Made by a program: the position numbers and the translations under genes. Below, piece after piece: positions 54,407-63,713 of a stretch of DNA of 64,000 nt; positions within the stretch are counted from its first letter, which is position 1; every line of letters starts with the position of its first letter. Source of the stretch: Streptomyces sp. NBS 14/10. GTDB lineage: Bacteria > Actinomycetota > Actinomycetes > Streptomycetales > Streptomycetaceae. The DNA lies in contig NZ_NCSM01000007.1 in the NCBI RefSeq assembly GCF_002224125.1, positions 251,839-315,838 on the forward strand, given 5' to 3'. The notes under the pieces were generated by a model. The model did no database searches. It was not told the DNA's origin and saw nothing but the letters and a program-made list of their open reading frames with translations.

Positions 54407-55357
54407 TTACGGCTTGTCGAAGGTCCAGACGGCGTGGTCGCCGGGGCCCACGACGAGGGTCGAGTTGCCGATCCGCTCCTCGTGCCGGTCGTCGACCGGC
54501 GCGTTGAGCGACATCTGGATCTGCTTGAGACCCACCTTGTCGGCCGGAACCACGTCGTACCGGATCGTGGTCAGGCCGTCCTTGACAATGGCACCGCCCG
54601 GGACCTTCCTGATGTCAAGACCGCCGGCCTCGAACAGCGGCAGCTGCGTGTTGAGGTCGCGCTCGGTGACGGCGAAGCGGATGCCGGTCAGGTCCTTCAG
54701 CTGGTGGTCCTTGTAGGTGTCCGGCAGATAGCGCTGACGGCTGGTGTCACCGGGGTAGCTCGCCGGACCGGTCTTGCTGCGCGGGTCGGAGAAGTACTCC
54801 TCCCGGTACTCCATCGCCCATGCGCCGAAGGCGTCATAGGGATAGTCCGCGACGGGGAACTGAACGCCGTCGAACCACGGCACCAGGACGCCGTCGCCGA
54901 AGTTACGCTGCTGGAGGAATTCGTCCAGGTTGTTGTACCCCTGGTCCCGCAGCCGCTGGCTCACCTTTGCCAGGTCGCCGTCGTGCTCGGCCGAGTACGC
55001 GACGGAGGTGGAACCGAAGTTGGCGTCCTGGCCCGGCAGGTCGCCGGCCCCGAACAGCTCGATGTAGGTCTGGCCGCCGTAGAGGTAACGGCCCTTCCAG
55101 GTGAGGTTGCCACTGCTCGTGGTACGGACCTCGAAATTGGCGAACTCCCGCAGAAAGTCCGAATTCTCCACGGCGTCGGCCGTCTCGCGGTCGAGGACTC
55201 CGTAGGAGTGGTTGTAGTAGAGCACCTGCTCAGCGGCCGACTTGTGGCTCTCAGCGGTCCGCGCCGACTGCGCGCCGGCCTCGACGGTCCCCGTGAAAGC
55301 AACACCGGCGACGACAGCGAAGCCGACGGTTGCTCTTAACATCCGACGAATAAACAT
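54407..55357 (-). CDS. Secreted DUF5829 family protein
   Basis: Residues 1-31 are a signal peptide (MFIRRMLRATVGFAVVAGVAF, cleavage after EAGAQ or AGAQSA). The mature part has VLYYNHSYGVLDRETADAVE and RYLYGGQTYIELFGAGDL, which resemble the glyoxalase-like DUF5829 group. Function is unknown. TAAGAT lies 7 nt before the ATG, so the message looks leaderless. The frame stays open upstream, but that part lacks bias. Confidence 0.75.
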   Translation of the reverse strand: MFIRRMLRATVGFAVVAGVAFTGTVEAGAQSARTAESHKSAAEQVLYYNHSYGVLDRETADAVENSDFLREFANFEVRTTSSGNLTWKGRYLYGGQTYIELFGAGDLPGQDANFGSTSVAYSAEHDGDLAKVSQRLRDQGYNNLDEFLQQRNFGDGVLVPWFDGVQFPVADYPYDAFGAWAMEYREEYFSDPRSKTGPASYPGDTSRQRYLPDTYKDHQLKDLTGIRFAVTERDLNTQLPLFEAGGLDIRKVPGGAIVKDGLTTIRYDVVPADKVGLKQIQMSLNAPVDDRHEERIGNSTLVVGPGDHAVWTFDKP

Positions 55358-55523
55358 GGTGCAGATCTTAGTGAAGTGGGTATCGGAAAGGGAAGCGCTG
55401 TTTGTTATTCCTTGAATGAACCGGGAACAAGACCGGGACTCGGAAGACAAAAAGCACCACCGGGGCCATATCCACTCTGCAATGCTTTTCCGGCGAGTTC
55501 CGGAAATGTATTGCTCACGGCTT

Positions 55524-55976
55524 TCAGGCCCGCTCCGTCTCCCGGCGGGCACCGGCGTAGATATCGATCTTGAAGTCGAGAACCTGCAGGGTGTCCTGCA
55601 GCTCGGCGATCCGCTGCCGCACGCTCTCCCGGTGCGCGGTCAGCAGCTCCTCGCGCTCGCCGAAGGTGTGCTCCCCCTCGCGCACCAGCTCGGCGTAGCG
55701 GACCATGTCCGCGACCGGCATCCCGGTCAGCCGGAGCTTGCCGACGAGGGAGAGCCAGTCGAGGTCCTTGTTGGTGAAGCGGCGCTGGCCGGTGTGGGTG
55801 CGGTCCACATGCGGCATCAGCCCTATCCGCTCGTACCAGCGCAGGGTGTGCGCCGACAGCCCGGTGTGGGCGACGACCTCGCTGATCGTGTAGCGGTCCT
55901 GTCCGGTGGGCCGGGGGTGGGTGGCCGTCCCCGCGCATGTCTTCACCTTCACCGGCACGCTCTCCAACACGGTCAT
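55524..55976 (-). CDS. MerR-family regulator, autoregulated type
   Basis: After a 26-residue extension comes the winged helix: YTISEVVAHTGLSAHTLRWYE, RIGLMPHV and GQRRFTNKDLDWL. The dimerisation helix contains LRLTGMPVADMVRYAELV. There is no Cys cluster in the C-terminus, so it is unlikely to sense a metal. Its own promoter carries a classic MerR operator at 56044-56074. GAGG precedes the ATG. Confidence 0.9.
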   Translation of the reverse strand: MTVLESVPVKVKTCAGTATHPRPTGQDRYTISEVVAHTGLSAHTLRWYERIGLMPHVDRTHTGQRRFTNKDLDWLSLVGKLRLTGMPVADMVRYAELVREGEHTFGEREELLTAHRESVRQRIAELQDTLQVLDFKIDIYAGARRETERA

Positions 55977-56043
55977 GCTGCCTCGCCGCCCTCTCGCAGT
56001 CGTCGATCCGGTCGTTGACCCGTAAGCCCTCACACCGTCCTCA

Positions 56044-56074
56044 ACGCTATTGACTTGGAGTGCACTCCAAGCAA
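56044..56074 (-). promoter_or_regulatory. MerR-type promoter-operator with 19-bp spacer
   Basis: On the minus strand TTGCTT (56069-56074) and TAGCGT (56044-56049) are 19 bp apart. An 18-bp perfect palindrome, CTTGGAGTGCACTCCAAG (56054-56071), fills most of the spacer. This over-long spacer is the hallmark of promoters activated by MerR proteins through DNA untwisting. Confidence 0.85.
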
Positions 56075-56139
56075 GCGGAGTTTTGGCGAAATCTTGGGCC
56101 CGGTGAGCCCGTACGGCACCCGGCACTAGGCTCTGGGGC

Positions 56140-56955
56140 ATGGAGAGCCTGCGGTTGATCGAGAACTGGCCCGTCCCCACGGCGGCCGCCGCCGTCGTGC
56201 GCGCGGACGGCACGGTGGCCGGATCATACGGTCCGGCCGACCAGCGCTTCCCCCTCGCCTCGGTCACCAAGCCGCTCGCCGCGTACGCCGTGCTGGTCGC
56301 CGTCGAGGAGGGCGCGGTCGAGCTGGACGAGCCGGCAGGGCCCGAGGGCGCCACGGTGCGCCATCTGCTCGCCCACACCTCCGGGCTCGCCTTCGACGAG
56401 CACCGCGTGGCCGCCGCGCCCGGCACCCGCAGGCTGTACTCCAACGCGGGGTTCGAGGTGCTGGGCGATCACATCGCCAAGGCCACGGACATCCCCTTCG
56501 CCGAGTATCTGCACCAGGCGGTGCTGGAGCCGCTGGGTATGGCCTCGACCGAGCTGCCCGGCTCCCCCGCCAAGGACGGCGCGTCCACCGTCGCCGACCT
56601 GGTCCGCTTCGCGGCCGAGCTGCAGGCCCCGCGGCTGCTGGCCGCCGAGACGCTGGCGGCGGCCACCTCCGTCGCCTTCCCCGGTCTGGGCGGGGTGCTG
56701 CCCGGCTATGGGCACCAGCGGCCCAACGACTGGGGGCTCGGCTTCGAGATACGCGACGGCAAGTCGCCGCACTGGACGGGCGCCGCGTCCTCGCCCCGCA
56801 CCTTCGGGCATTTCGGGCAGTCCGGTACGTTCCTGTGGGTGGACCCGGAGGCGGGGGCGGCCTGTGTGGCGCTGACGGACCGCGCCTTCGGCCCCTGGGC
56901 GATCGAGGTCTGGCCCGCGCTGACCGACGCGGTCCTCGCCGAGCTGCGCGCCTGA
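56140..56955 (+). CDS. Serine hydrolase, beta-lactamase / class C fold
   Basis: The SxxK motif is SVTK (nucleophile Ser41), the YxN motif is YSN near 93, and HFGQSGTF near 225 stands in for the KTG-type third motif. At 271 residues with no signal peptide it is shorter than secreted DD-peptidases and is probably an intracellular esterase or amidase. TAGGCT lies 7 nt before the ATG (leaderless). Confidence 0.86.
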   Translation: MESLRLIENWPVPTAAAAVVRADGTVAGSYGPADQRFPLASVTKPLAAYAVLVAVEEGAVELDEPAGPEGATVRHLLAHTSGLAFDEHRVAAAPGTRRLYSNAGFEVLGDHIAKATDIPFAEYLHQAVLEPLGMASTELPGSPAKDGASTVADLVRFAAELQAPRLLAAETLAAATSVAFPGLGGVLPGYGHQRPNDWGLGFEIRDGKSPHWTGAASSPRTFGHFGQSGTFLWVDPEAGAACVALTDRAFGPWAIEVWPALTDAVLAELRA

Positions 56956-56974
56956 CCCTGCGTACGCGGCGCGA

Positions 56975-57658
56975 TCAGCCGTACGACGGCTCCGTACGCA
57001 TCGCCCACACCAGCAGCTCCGCCCCGCTCAGGGCGTGGGCCCAAAGCCCCCGCCCGTCGGTAATCCGCGCCGCGTCCCCCGCCGTCAGGGTCTGCTCGGC
57101 GAGACGTATCTCCCCCCGCACCACATGCGCGTACACCCAGGGCGCGGCCGGCAGCTCGATGCGCTCCCCTCCGACCGGCCGCCACACGCTGAGCGTGGCG
57201 TCGGCCCGCTCCAGGACGTACGGCACGGAGTCGGCCAGGCCGCGCACCACCTCGTACACCGGCTCGGCGCCCGCGTCCGCCGAGGTGAGGCCGGGTGCCG
57301 GGGTCAGCCACAGCTGGACGAAGGTCAGCGGCTCGGGGCCCTCGTTGCGCTCGCTGTGCCGCACCCCGCCGCCCGCGCTGAGCCGCTGTACATCGCCGGG
57401 GCGCACCACGGTGCGGCCTCCGGTGGAGTCCTCGTGTGTGAGCTCGCCCTCGACCACCCAGGTGACGATTTCCACATCGCGGTGCGGATGCTCGGCGAAG
57501 CCCGCGCCCGGCGCCAGCCGCTCCTCGTTGCAGGCCATGAGTGACCCAAATCGCACATTTTCCGGGTCGTAATACCCAGAAAAGGAAAAGGCGTGGCGCG
57601 TCTCGATGCCCGCCCCGTCTCCACCCCGGTACCGTTCACCGGCGCGCTGTACCCACAT
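56975..57658 (-). CDS. Pirin-family protein
   Basis: The 227-residue bicupin has the pirin metal site in GAGFAEHPHRDVEIVTWVVEG and HSERNEGPEPLTFVQLWL. The N-terminus IETRHAFSFSGYYDPENVRFGSL fits pirins with quercetinase-like folds. Pirins bind Fe or Ni, and the role is unclear. The frame runs on to 58768 but only as antisense of fasR. The ATG at 57658 gives the normal N-terminus. It is divergent from fasR. Confidence 0.88.
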   Translation of the reverse strand: MWVQRAGERYRGGDGAGIETRHAFSFSGYYDPENVRFGSLMACNEERLAPGAGFAEHPHRDVEIVTWVVEGELTHEDSTGGRTVVRPGDVQRLSAGGGVRHSERNEGPEPLTFVQLWLTPAPGLTSADAGAEPVYEVVRGLADSVPYVLERADATLSVWRPVGGERIELPAAPWVYAHVVRGEIRLAEQTLTAGDAARITDGRGLWAHALSGAELLVWAMRTEPSYG

Positions 57659-57718
57659 CACCCGGCCCACAGTACCCACGCCACCACCCTCGTCATCCGA
57701 TAAGGCAGTCTTGTCCTC

Positions 57719-58903
57719 GTGCCAGAACCAGCCGCGAACAGCCCTCATCCGCACAGCGCCACCCTGCGCCGCCTGGAGAAGTCCTCCGGGAAGCTCGCAG
57801 CGAGCGCCATCGCCCGCATGGACGAGCAGCTGCCGTGGTACCGCGCGATGCCGCCGGAGAACCGGTCCTGGATCGGGCTGGTCGCCCAGGCGGGCATCGC
57901 GGCGTTCACCGAGTGGTTCCGGCATCCGGAGGCCCCGCAGGCCATCAGCACCGATGTCTTCGGTACCGCGCCGCGCGAGCTGACCCGGGCGATCACGCTG
58001 CGGCAGACCGTCGAGATGGTCCGCACCACGATCGAGGTCATGGAGTCCGCGATCGACGAGGTGGCGGCCCCCGGCGACGAGTCGGTGCTGCGCGAGGCGC
58101 TGCTGGTGTACGCGCGGGAGATCGCCTTCGCCACCGCGCAGGTGTACGCGCAGGCGGCCGAGGCCCGGGGCGCGTGGGACGCCCGACTCGAGTCGCTGGT
58201 GGTCAACGCCGTGCTGTCGGGGGAGGCGGACGAGGGGGCGCTGTCCCGCGCCGCCGCCCTGGGCTGGAACGCCCCGGAGCATGTGTGTGTGGTGCTGGGC
58301 ACCGCGCCCGACGGGGACAGCGAGCTGACCGTGGAGGCGATCCGGCGCGCCGCCCGGCACGCCAAGCTGCAGGTGCTCACGGGTGTTCTCGGCGACCGTC
58401 TGGTGGTGGTCGCGGGCGGCTCGGACAATCCGCTCCAGGCGGCAAAGGCGCTGATCGGGCCGTTCGCGGCGGGTCCGGTGGTGGCGGGCCCGGTGGTCTC
58501 CGACCTGCTGGCCGCGACCAAGTCCGCGGCGGCCGCGGCGGCCGGGCTCAAGGCGTGCACCGCCTGGCCGGACGCACCGCGGCCGGTGCTCGCGGACGAT
58601 CTGCTGCCGGAGCGCGCGATGGCCTCTGACCCGGCGGCGCGTGACCAATTGGTGGAGGAGATCTACAGACCGCTGGAGGAGGCGGGGTCTGCCCTGCTGG
58701 AAACTCTGAGCGTATATCTGGAGCAGGCAAGCAGTCTGGAAGGCGCGGCACGCATGCTCTTCGTTCACCCGAACACCGTGCGCTACCGGCTACGACGTGT
58801 GACCGACGTCACCGGATGGTCGCCTTCCGATGTGCGGTCGGCGTTTACTCTGCGCATAGCCCTGATCCTGGGGCGTCTGGCCGACGCGGACCCCCAGGGC
58901 TAG
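57719..58903 (+). CDS. fasR: PucR-family transcriptional activator of fatty-acid synthesis, FasR
   Basis: The 394-residue protein has a GGDEF-like central part and a C-terminal PucR helix-turn-helix (LEGAARMLFVHPNTVRYRLRRV in part). Its position directly upstream of fabD-fabH-acpP-fabF is that of FasR of Streptomyces coelicolor, which activates this operon. The start is a GTG. A dyad at 58908-58924 just after its stop is a possible FasR site. Confidence 0.9.
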   Translation: MPEPAANSPHPHSATLRRLEKSSGKLAASAIARMDEQLPWYRAMPPENRSWIGLVAQAGIAAFTEWFRHPEAPQAISTDVFGTAPRELTRAITLRQTVEMVRTTIEVMESAIDEVAAPGDESVLREALLVYAREIAFATAQVYAQAAEARGAWDARLESLVVNAVLSGEADEGALSRAAALGWNAPEHVCVVLGTAPDGDSELTVEAIRRAARHAKLQVLTGVLGDRLVVVAGGSDNPLQAAKALIGPFAAGPVVAGPVVSDLLAATKSAAAAAAGLKACTAWPDAPRPVLADDLLPERAMASDPAARDQLVEEIYRPLEEAGSALLETLSVYLEQASSLEGAARMLFVHPNTVRYRLRRVTDVTGWSPSDVRSAFTLRIALILGRLADADPQG

Positions 58904-58907
58904 GTCT

Positions 58908-58924
58908 TTGTCGGAGTCCAACAA
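58908..58924. promoter_or_regulatory. Candidate FasR operator before fabD
   Basis: TTGTCGGAGTCCAACAA is an interrupted dyad: TTGT/ACAA and GGA/TCC pair around a central G. It lies 69 bp before the fabD start, at a position fit for an activator site. Confidence 0.5.
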
Positions 58925-58992
58925 TTCCCCTAACGGTTCTTCGTCCTTGTCCTCACGGGCGGTCGAGACCGACCACAAGAGAGAGTGTGAGG

Positions 58993-59964
58993 GTGCTCGT
59001 ACTCGTCGCTCCCGGCCAGGGCGCCCAGAAGCCCGGCTTCCTGGCCCCCTGGCTCGACCTCCCCGGCGTCACCGAACGGTTGACGTGGTGGTCCGCCGTA
59101 TCCGGCCTCGATCTGATCCACTACGGCACCAAGGCCGACGAGGAGGAGATCCGGGACACCGCCGTCGCCCAGCCGCTGCTGGTGGCCGCGGGACTCGCCT
59201 CCGCCCACGCCCTGTTCTCCGAGGGCGCCGAGGGCTCCCCCGAGGGAATCAGGAATTCGCTCGGCGCGAGCGCCGGGCACAGCGTCGGCGAGATCACGGC
59301 GGCCGCGGTCGCCGGTGTGCTGACCGACGAGGCCGCGATGGTGCTGGTCCGCCGCCGTGGGCTCGCGATGGCGGAGGCCGCGGCGCAGGCCGAGACCGGT
59401 ATGGCCGCGGTGCTCGGCGGCGAGCAGGACTACGTCGTCGCCCATCTGACCAAGCTCGGGCTGACCCCGGCGAATGTGAACGGCGCCGGCCAGATCGTGG
59501 CGGCCGGTACCGCCGAGCAGTTGACCGCGCTGGCCGAGGACAAGCCGGAGGGGGTGCGCCGGGTCGTTCCCCTGAAGGTGGCGGGCGCGTTCCACACCGA
59601 TCACATGGCTCCGGCGGTCTCGGCGCTCCAGACGCTGATGGAGGGCGCCCCCGTCGCCGATCCGCGTCTCCCCTACGTCTCCAACCGGGACGGACAGGTC
59701 GTCACCTCCGGCTCCGAGGTCGCCCAGCGGCTGGTCGCCCAGGTGTCCAACCCGGTCCGCTGGGACCTGTGCATGGAGACCTTCCAGAAGCTGGGTGCCA
59801 CCGCGATCATCGAGGTGGCGCCGGGCGGCACACTCGTCGGCATCGCCAAGCGCGCCCTGCCGGGCGTCAAGACGCTGGCCCTCAAGACTCCCGACGACCT
59901 CGAGGCGGCCCGTGCGCTGATCGCCGAGCACGCTGTTCCGGTCGCCGGCACCCCGGCCGAATAG
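58993..59964 (+). CDS. fabD: Malonyl-CoA:ACP transacylase
   Basis: FabD moves malonyl from CoA to ACP. The nucleophile is Ser97 in GHSVGE and the catalytic His is in GAFHTDHM near 201. The N-terminus MLVLVAPGQGAQKPGF matches Streptomyces FabD if the GTG at 58993 is used. The GTG two codons upstream (58987) is also possible. It is the first gene of the fab operon, and fabH follows after 13 bp. Confidence 0.95.
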   Translation: MLVLVAPGQGAQKPGFLAPWLDLPGVTERLTWWSAVSGLDLIHYGTKADEEEIRDTAVAQPLLVAAGLASAHALFSEGAEGSPEGIRNSLGASAGHSVGEITAAAVAGVLTDEAAMVLVRRRGLAMAEAAAQAETGMAAVLGGEQDYVVAHLTKLGLTPANVNGAGQIVAAGTAEQLTALAEDKPEGVRRVVPLKVAGAFHTDHMAPAVSALQTLMEGAPVADPRLPYVSNRDGQVVTSGSEVAQRLVAQVSNPVRWDLCMETFQKLGATAIIEVAPGGTLVGIAKRALPGVKTLALKTPDDLEAARALIAEHAVPVAGTPAE

Positions 59965-59977
59965 GAGCTCCCAGAGC

Positions 59978-60988
59978 ATGACCGCGAAGATCAAGCCCAG
60001 CAAGGGCGCACCGTACGCGCGCATCCTCGGTGTCGGCGGCTACCGTCCGCACCGCGTGGTGCCCAACGAGGAGATCCTCAAGCACATCGACTCCTCCGAC
60101 GAGTGGATCCGCAGCCGCTCGGGGATCGCCACGCGGCACTGGGCCGGGCCGGACGAGACGGTGGCCACGATGTCCGTCGAGGCGGGCGGCAAGGCCATCG
60201 CCGCGGCGGGCCTGACGCCGGAGCAGATCGGTGGCGTGGTCGTCGCGACCGTCTCGCACTTCAAGCAGACCCCCGCGGTGGCGACCGAGATCGCCCATCT
60301 GCTGGGCACGGGCAAGCCGGCCGCGTTCGACATCTCGGCGGGCTGCGCGGGCTTCGGCTACGGCCTGACCCTCGCCAAGGGCATGGTCACCGATGGCACC
60401 GCGGAGTATGTCCTGGTCATCGGCGTGGAGCGGCTGTCGGACCTGACCGACCTGGAGGACCGCGCGACGGCCTTCCTGTTCGGCGACGGTGCGGGCGCCG
60501 TGGTCGTCGGCCCGTCCAAGGAGCCCGCGATGGGCCCGACCGTCTGGGGTTCCGAGGGCGACAAGTCCGAGACCATCATGCAGACGCTGCCGTGGGACGT
60601 GTACCGCGACCAGCAGGCCGCTGAGGTACGCTTCCCCGCGATCACCCAGGAGGGCCAGGCGGTCTTCCGCTGGGCGGTCTTCGAGATGGCCAAGGTCGCC
60701 AAGCAGGCCCTCGACGACGCCGGGGTCAGCCCGCAGGACCTCGACGTCTTCATCCCCCACCAGGCCAACATGCGGATCATCGACTCGATGGTCAAAACCC
60801 TTGAGCTGCCGGAGCATGTCACGGTCGCCCGTGACGTGGAGACCACCGGCAACACCTCGGCCGCCTCCATTCCGCTCGCCATGGAGCGGCTGTTGGCGAC
60901 CGGGCAGGCGAAGAGCGGCGACACCGCGCTCGTCATCGGCTTCGGGGCGGGTCTCGTGTACGCAGCGACGGTCGTTACCCTCCCTTAG
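59978..60988 (+). CDS. fabH: 3-oxoacyl-ACP synthase III
   Basis: FabH starts each fatty acid by condensing an acyl-CoA with malonyl-ACP. In streptomycetes it accepts branched starters. The triad is Cys123 (DISAGCAGF), His261 (IPHQAN) and Asn292 (TTGNTSAAS). Length 336 fits. GGAG precedes the ATG. It is the second gene of the operon. Confidence 0.96.
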   Translation: MTAKIKPSKGAPYARILGVGGYRPHRVVPNEEILKHIDSSDEWIRSRSGIATRHWAGPDETVATMSVEAGGKAIAAAGLTPEQIGGVVVATVSHFKQTPAVATEIAHLLGTGKPAAFDISAGCAGFGYGLTLAKGMVTDGTAEYVLVIGVERLSDLTDLEDRATAFLFGDGAGAVVVGPSKEPAMGPTVWGSEGDKSETIMQTLPWDVYRDQQAAEVRFPAITQEGQAVFRWAVFEMAKVAKQALDDAGVSPQDLDVFIPHQANMRIIDSMVKTLELPEHVTVARDVETTGNTSAASIPLAMERLLATGQAKSGDTALVIGFGAGLVYAATVVTLP

Positions 60989-61062
60989 TCAAGATCCCAC
61001 GCAGCCCCGAACAGGTCGGACGCTGCGCACTCACCGCAATCACCCGAAGAAGGAGCGCCGCA

Positions 61063-61311
61063 ATGGCCGCCACTCAGGAAGAGATCGTCGAGGGTCTCGC
61101 CGAGATCGTCAACGAGATCGCCGGTATCCCGACCGAGGACGTCCTGCTGGAGAAGTCCTTCACGGACGACCTGGACGTCGACTCGCTGTCCATGGTCGAG
61201 GTCGTCGTCGCCGCCGAGGAGCGCTTCGACGTGAAGATCCCGGACGACGACGTCAAGAACCTCAAGACCGTCGGCGACGCCGCCGACTACATCCTCAAGC
61301 ACCAGGGCTGA
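61063..61311 (+). CDS. acpP: Acyl carrier protein
   Basis: The 82-residue acidic protein carries the phosphopantetheine site Ser41 in DVDSLSMVE. It shuttles the growing chain between the fab enzymes. GAAGGAG precedes the ATG, and the gene lies between fabH and fabF as in other streptomycetes. Confidence 0.96.
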   Translation: MAATQEEIVEGLAEIVNEIAGIPTEDVLLEKSFTDDLDVDSLSMVEVVVAAEERFDVKIPDDDVKNLKTVGDAADYILKHQG

Positions 61312-61381
61312 GCCCGGGCGCTGTCGCCACCCGAGCGGTGGCAGGTCCAGCACCTTCTCTCCACGTAAAGTAGGAAATCCT

Positions 61382-62668
61382 GTGAGTTCGACCAATCGCA
61401 CCGTGGTCGTCACCGGTGTTGGTGCCACGACGCCGCTGGGTGGCGACGCCGCTTCCACCTGGGAAGGACTGCTCGCCGGGCGGTCCGGCGTCCGCCTCCT
61501 CGAGGAGGACTGGGCGGCCGACCTGCCGGTCCGTATCGCCGCGCGCATCGCGGTGGAGCCGGGCACCATCATCCCGCGGCCGCAGGCCCGTAAGCTCGAC
61601 CGCTCGGCGCAGTTCGCGCTGATCGCGGCCCGTGAGGCCTGGGCGGACGCCGGTTTCACCGCCAGGGCGGGCGAAGAGACATCAGCCGCTGCCGCGGCGG
61701 GCATTCCGGTCGACCCCGACCGGCTCGGCGCGGTGGTGGCCTCCGGTATCGGCGGCGTGACCACCCTCCTCGACCAGTACGACGTGTTGCGCGAGAAGGG
61801 CGTCCGCAAGGTGTCCCCGCACACCGTGCCGATGCTGATGCCCAACAGCCCGGCGGCCAACGTCGGCATCGAGATCGGCGCCCGCGCCGGGGTCCACACC
61901 CCGGTCAGCGCGTGTGCGTCGGGCGCGGAGGCCATCGGCTACGCCATCGAGATGATCCGCACCGGCCGCGCCGATGTGGTCGTCGCGGGCGGCACCGAGG
62001 CGTCCATCCACCCGCTGCCCATCGTCGCCTTCGGCAACATGATGGCGATGTCGAAGAACAACGAGGACCCGCAGGGCGCCTCGCGTCCGTACGACACCGC
62101 CCGCAACGGCTTTGTGATGGGCGAGGGCGCGGGCATCGTCGTCCTGGAGTCGGCCGACCACGCCGCCCGGCGCGGCGCGCGGGTCTACGCCGAGGCCGTC
62201 GGCCAGGGCATCTCGGCCGACGCGCACCACATCACCCAGCCGGAGCCGTCCGGCAGCGGCATCGCCCACGCGCTGCAGAACCTGGTCCACGCCACCGAGC
62301 TCAAGCCGGCCGAGATCGTGCATGTCAACGCGCACGCCACCTCGACCCCGCAGGGCGATGTCGCGGAGATCAAGGCGCTGCGCAAGGTCTTCGGCCACGA
62401 CGTCGACCACATGGCGATCTCCGCCACCAAGTCGATGACCGGCCATCTGCTCGGTGGCGCGGGCGGCGTGGAGACCGTCGCCACGGTGCTGGCCCTGCAC
62501 CACCGGCTGGCCCCGCCGACCATCAACCTGGACAGCCCCGACCCGGAGGCGGACGGGGACATCGTGCGCGGCGAGCCGCGCCCCCTGCCCGCGGGCACCA
62601 TCTCGGCGCTGAACGACTCGTTCGGCTTCGGCGGCCACAACGTGGTGCTGGCCTTCCGTTCGGTCTGA
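61382..62668 (+). CDS. fabF: 3-oxoacyl-ACP synthase II
   Basis: FabF elongates acyl-ACP. The nucleophile is Cys178 in [10 protein letters not shown], and the two His are in [11 protein letters not shown] and [10 protein letters not shown]. The 428-residue length is normal for the family, with an Ala/Gly-rich insert near 98-110. The start is a GTG. It is the last gene of the operon, followed by a terminator. Confidence 0.95.
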   Translation: MSSTNRTVVVTGVGATTPLGGDAASTWEGLLAGRSGVRLLEEDWAADLPVRIAARIAVEPGTIIPRPQARKLDRSAQFALIAAREAWADAGFTARAGEETSAAAAAGIPVDPDRLGAVVASGIGGVTTLLDQYDVLREKGVRKVSPHTVPMLMPNSPAANVGIEIGARAGVHTPVSACASGAEAIGYAIEMIRTGRADVVVAGGTEASIHPLPIVAFGNMMAMSKNNEDPQGASRPYDTARNGFVMGEGAGIVVLESADHAARRGARVYAEAVGQGISADAHHITQPEPSGSGIAHALQNLVHATELKPAEIVHVNAHATSTPQGDVAEIKALRKVFGHDVDHMAISATKSMTGHLLGGAGGVETVATVLALHHRLAPPTINLDSPDPEADGDIVRGEPRPLPAGTISALNDSFGFGGHNVVLAFRSV

Positions 62669-62682
62669 GCCCTCTGCGTCAC

Positions 62683-62728
62683 CAAGGCCCGTACGGCCGC
62701 TCAGCGATGAGTGTCCGTACGGGCCTTG
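62683..62728. terminator. Bidirectional terminator after fabF
   Basis: Fourteen-bp arms CAAGGCCCGTACGG and CCGTACGGGCCTTG flank an 18-nt loop. The right part is also 17 bp from the convergent gene's stop. Confidence 0.85.
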
Positions 62729-62744
62729 CGCGTGCTGTGCGGGC

Positions 62745-63656
62745 TCAGCCTTCGTCGAAGCTGGCGAAGTACGAGGCCACCATGTCCTCGTCGCCGTGGC
62801 CCTGTTCGGTGGCCCGCCGGAACCGCTCCGCGCCCGCGGCCGCCACGTCGAGCCGCACCCCCGCGCGCTCGCCCGCCTCGACGATCAGCCGGGCGTCCTT
62901 CTCGGCGGTCCTGGTGGCGAAGCTGGCCTCCAGACGGCCGCTGAGCAGGAGTTCCGCCTTGGCCTTCAGATAGCCCATGTCCAGCGGCCCGCCCGCGACG
63001 GCGTCCAGGAAGGCGCGCGGGTCCACGCCGAGCCCCTTGGCAAGGGCCAGCGCCTCGGCGGTGCCGTTGGTCACGGTGAGCACCCAGCTGTTGGCCACCA
63101 GCTTGAGCCGGCTGGCCGCGCCCTCCTCGCCGCGTTCGCCCACCCACAGGGTCCGGCCGCCGACCCCGTCGAAGACGGGCGCAAGGACGATACGGGCCGG
63201 CTCCGGGCCGGCGGCCAGCACCAGCAGCTGTCCGCTCTCGGCGGGCTGCTTGGTGCCCAGGACGGGCGCGTCGACGAAGACCAGCCCGCTCTCCCGGGCG
63301 AACGCGGCGAGGGCGTCCAGCGCGCCGAGTCCGGCGGTGGTGGACTGGGCCCACACCATCCCGGGGCGCAGCGCGGGGGCGGCCTGCCGCATCGCCTCGA
63401 GGGCGGCGGGTCCGTCGTACAGCATCGTCAGCACGGCGTCGGCGCCGTCCACGGCCTCGGCGGGGGTGTCGGTGACCCGCACGCCGTGGGCGGCCAGCGG
63501 CTCGGCCTTGGCGCGGGTGCGGTTCCACGCGCGGACCTCGAGTCCGGCTCCGGCTCCGGCTCCGGCGAGGTTACGGGCCATCGGGAAGCCCATGATGCCG
63601 GTGCCGAGGACCGCGACGGATCGTGCGGGACGGGATGGGGGGAGGTTTTCGGTCAT
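62745..63656 (-). CDS. NAD(P)-dependent beta-hydroxyacid dehydrogenase (3-HIBADH-like)
   Basis: The Rossmann motif GTGIMGFPMARN (18-29) and the catalytic Lys in RLKLVANSWVLTVTNGTAEAL fit the 3-hydroxyisobutyrate dehydrogenase / GLYR family. Length 303 is usual. A repeated GAGAGAGAG stretch (about 31-38) comes from short GC-rich repeats. The substrate is unknown. It converges on fabF. Confidence 0.88.
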   Translation of the reverse strand: MTENLPPSRPARSVAVLGTGIMGFPMARNLAGAGAGAGLEVRAWNRTRAKAEPLAAHGVRVTDTPAEAVDGADAVLTMLYDGPAALEAMRQAAPALRPGMVWAQSTTAGLGALDALAAFARESGLVFVDAPVLGTKQPAESGQLLVLAAGPEPARIVLAPVFDGVGGRTLWVGERGEEGAASRLKLVANSWVLTVTNGTAEALALAKGLGVDPRAFLDAVAGGPLDMGYLKAKAELLLSGRLEASFATRTAEKDARLIVEAGERAGVRLDVAAAGAERFRRATEQGHGDEDMVASYFASFDEG

Positions 63657-63713
63657 ACCAGCACGCTAGATCTTGGAGCGGGCTCCAGGGCGAACCGGAC
63701 CCGGCTGCCGGGC

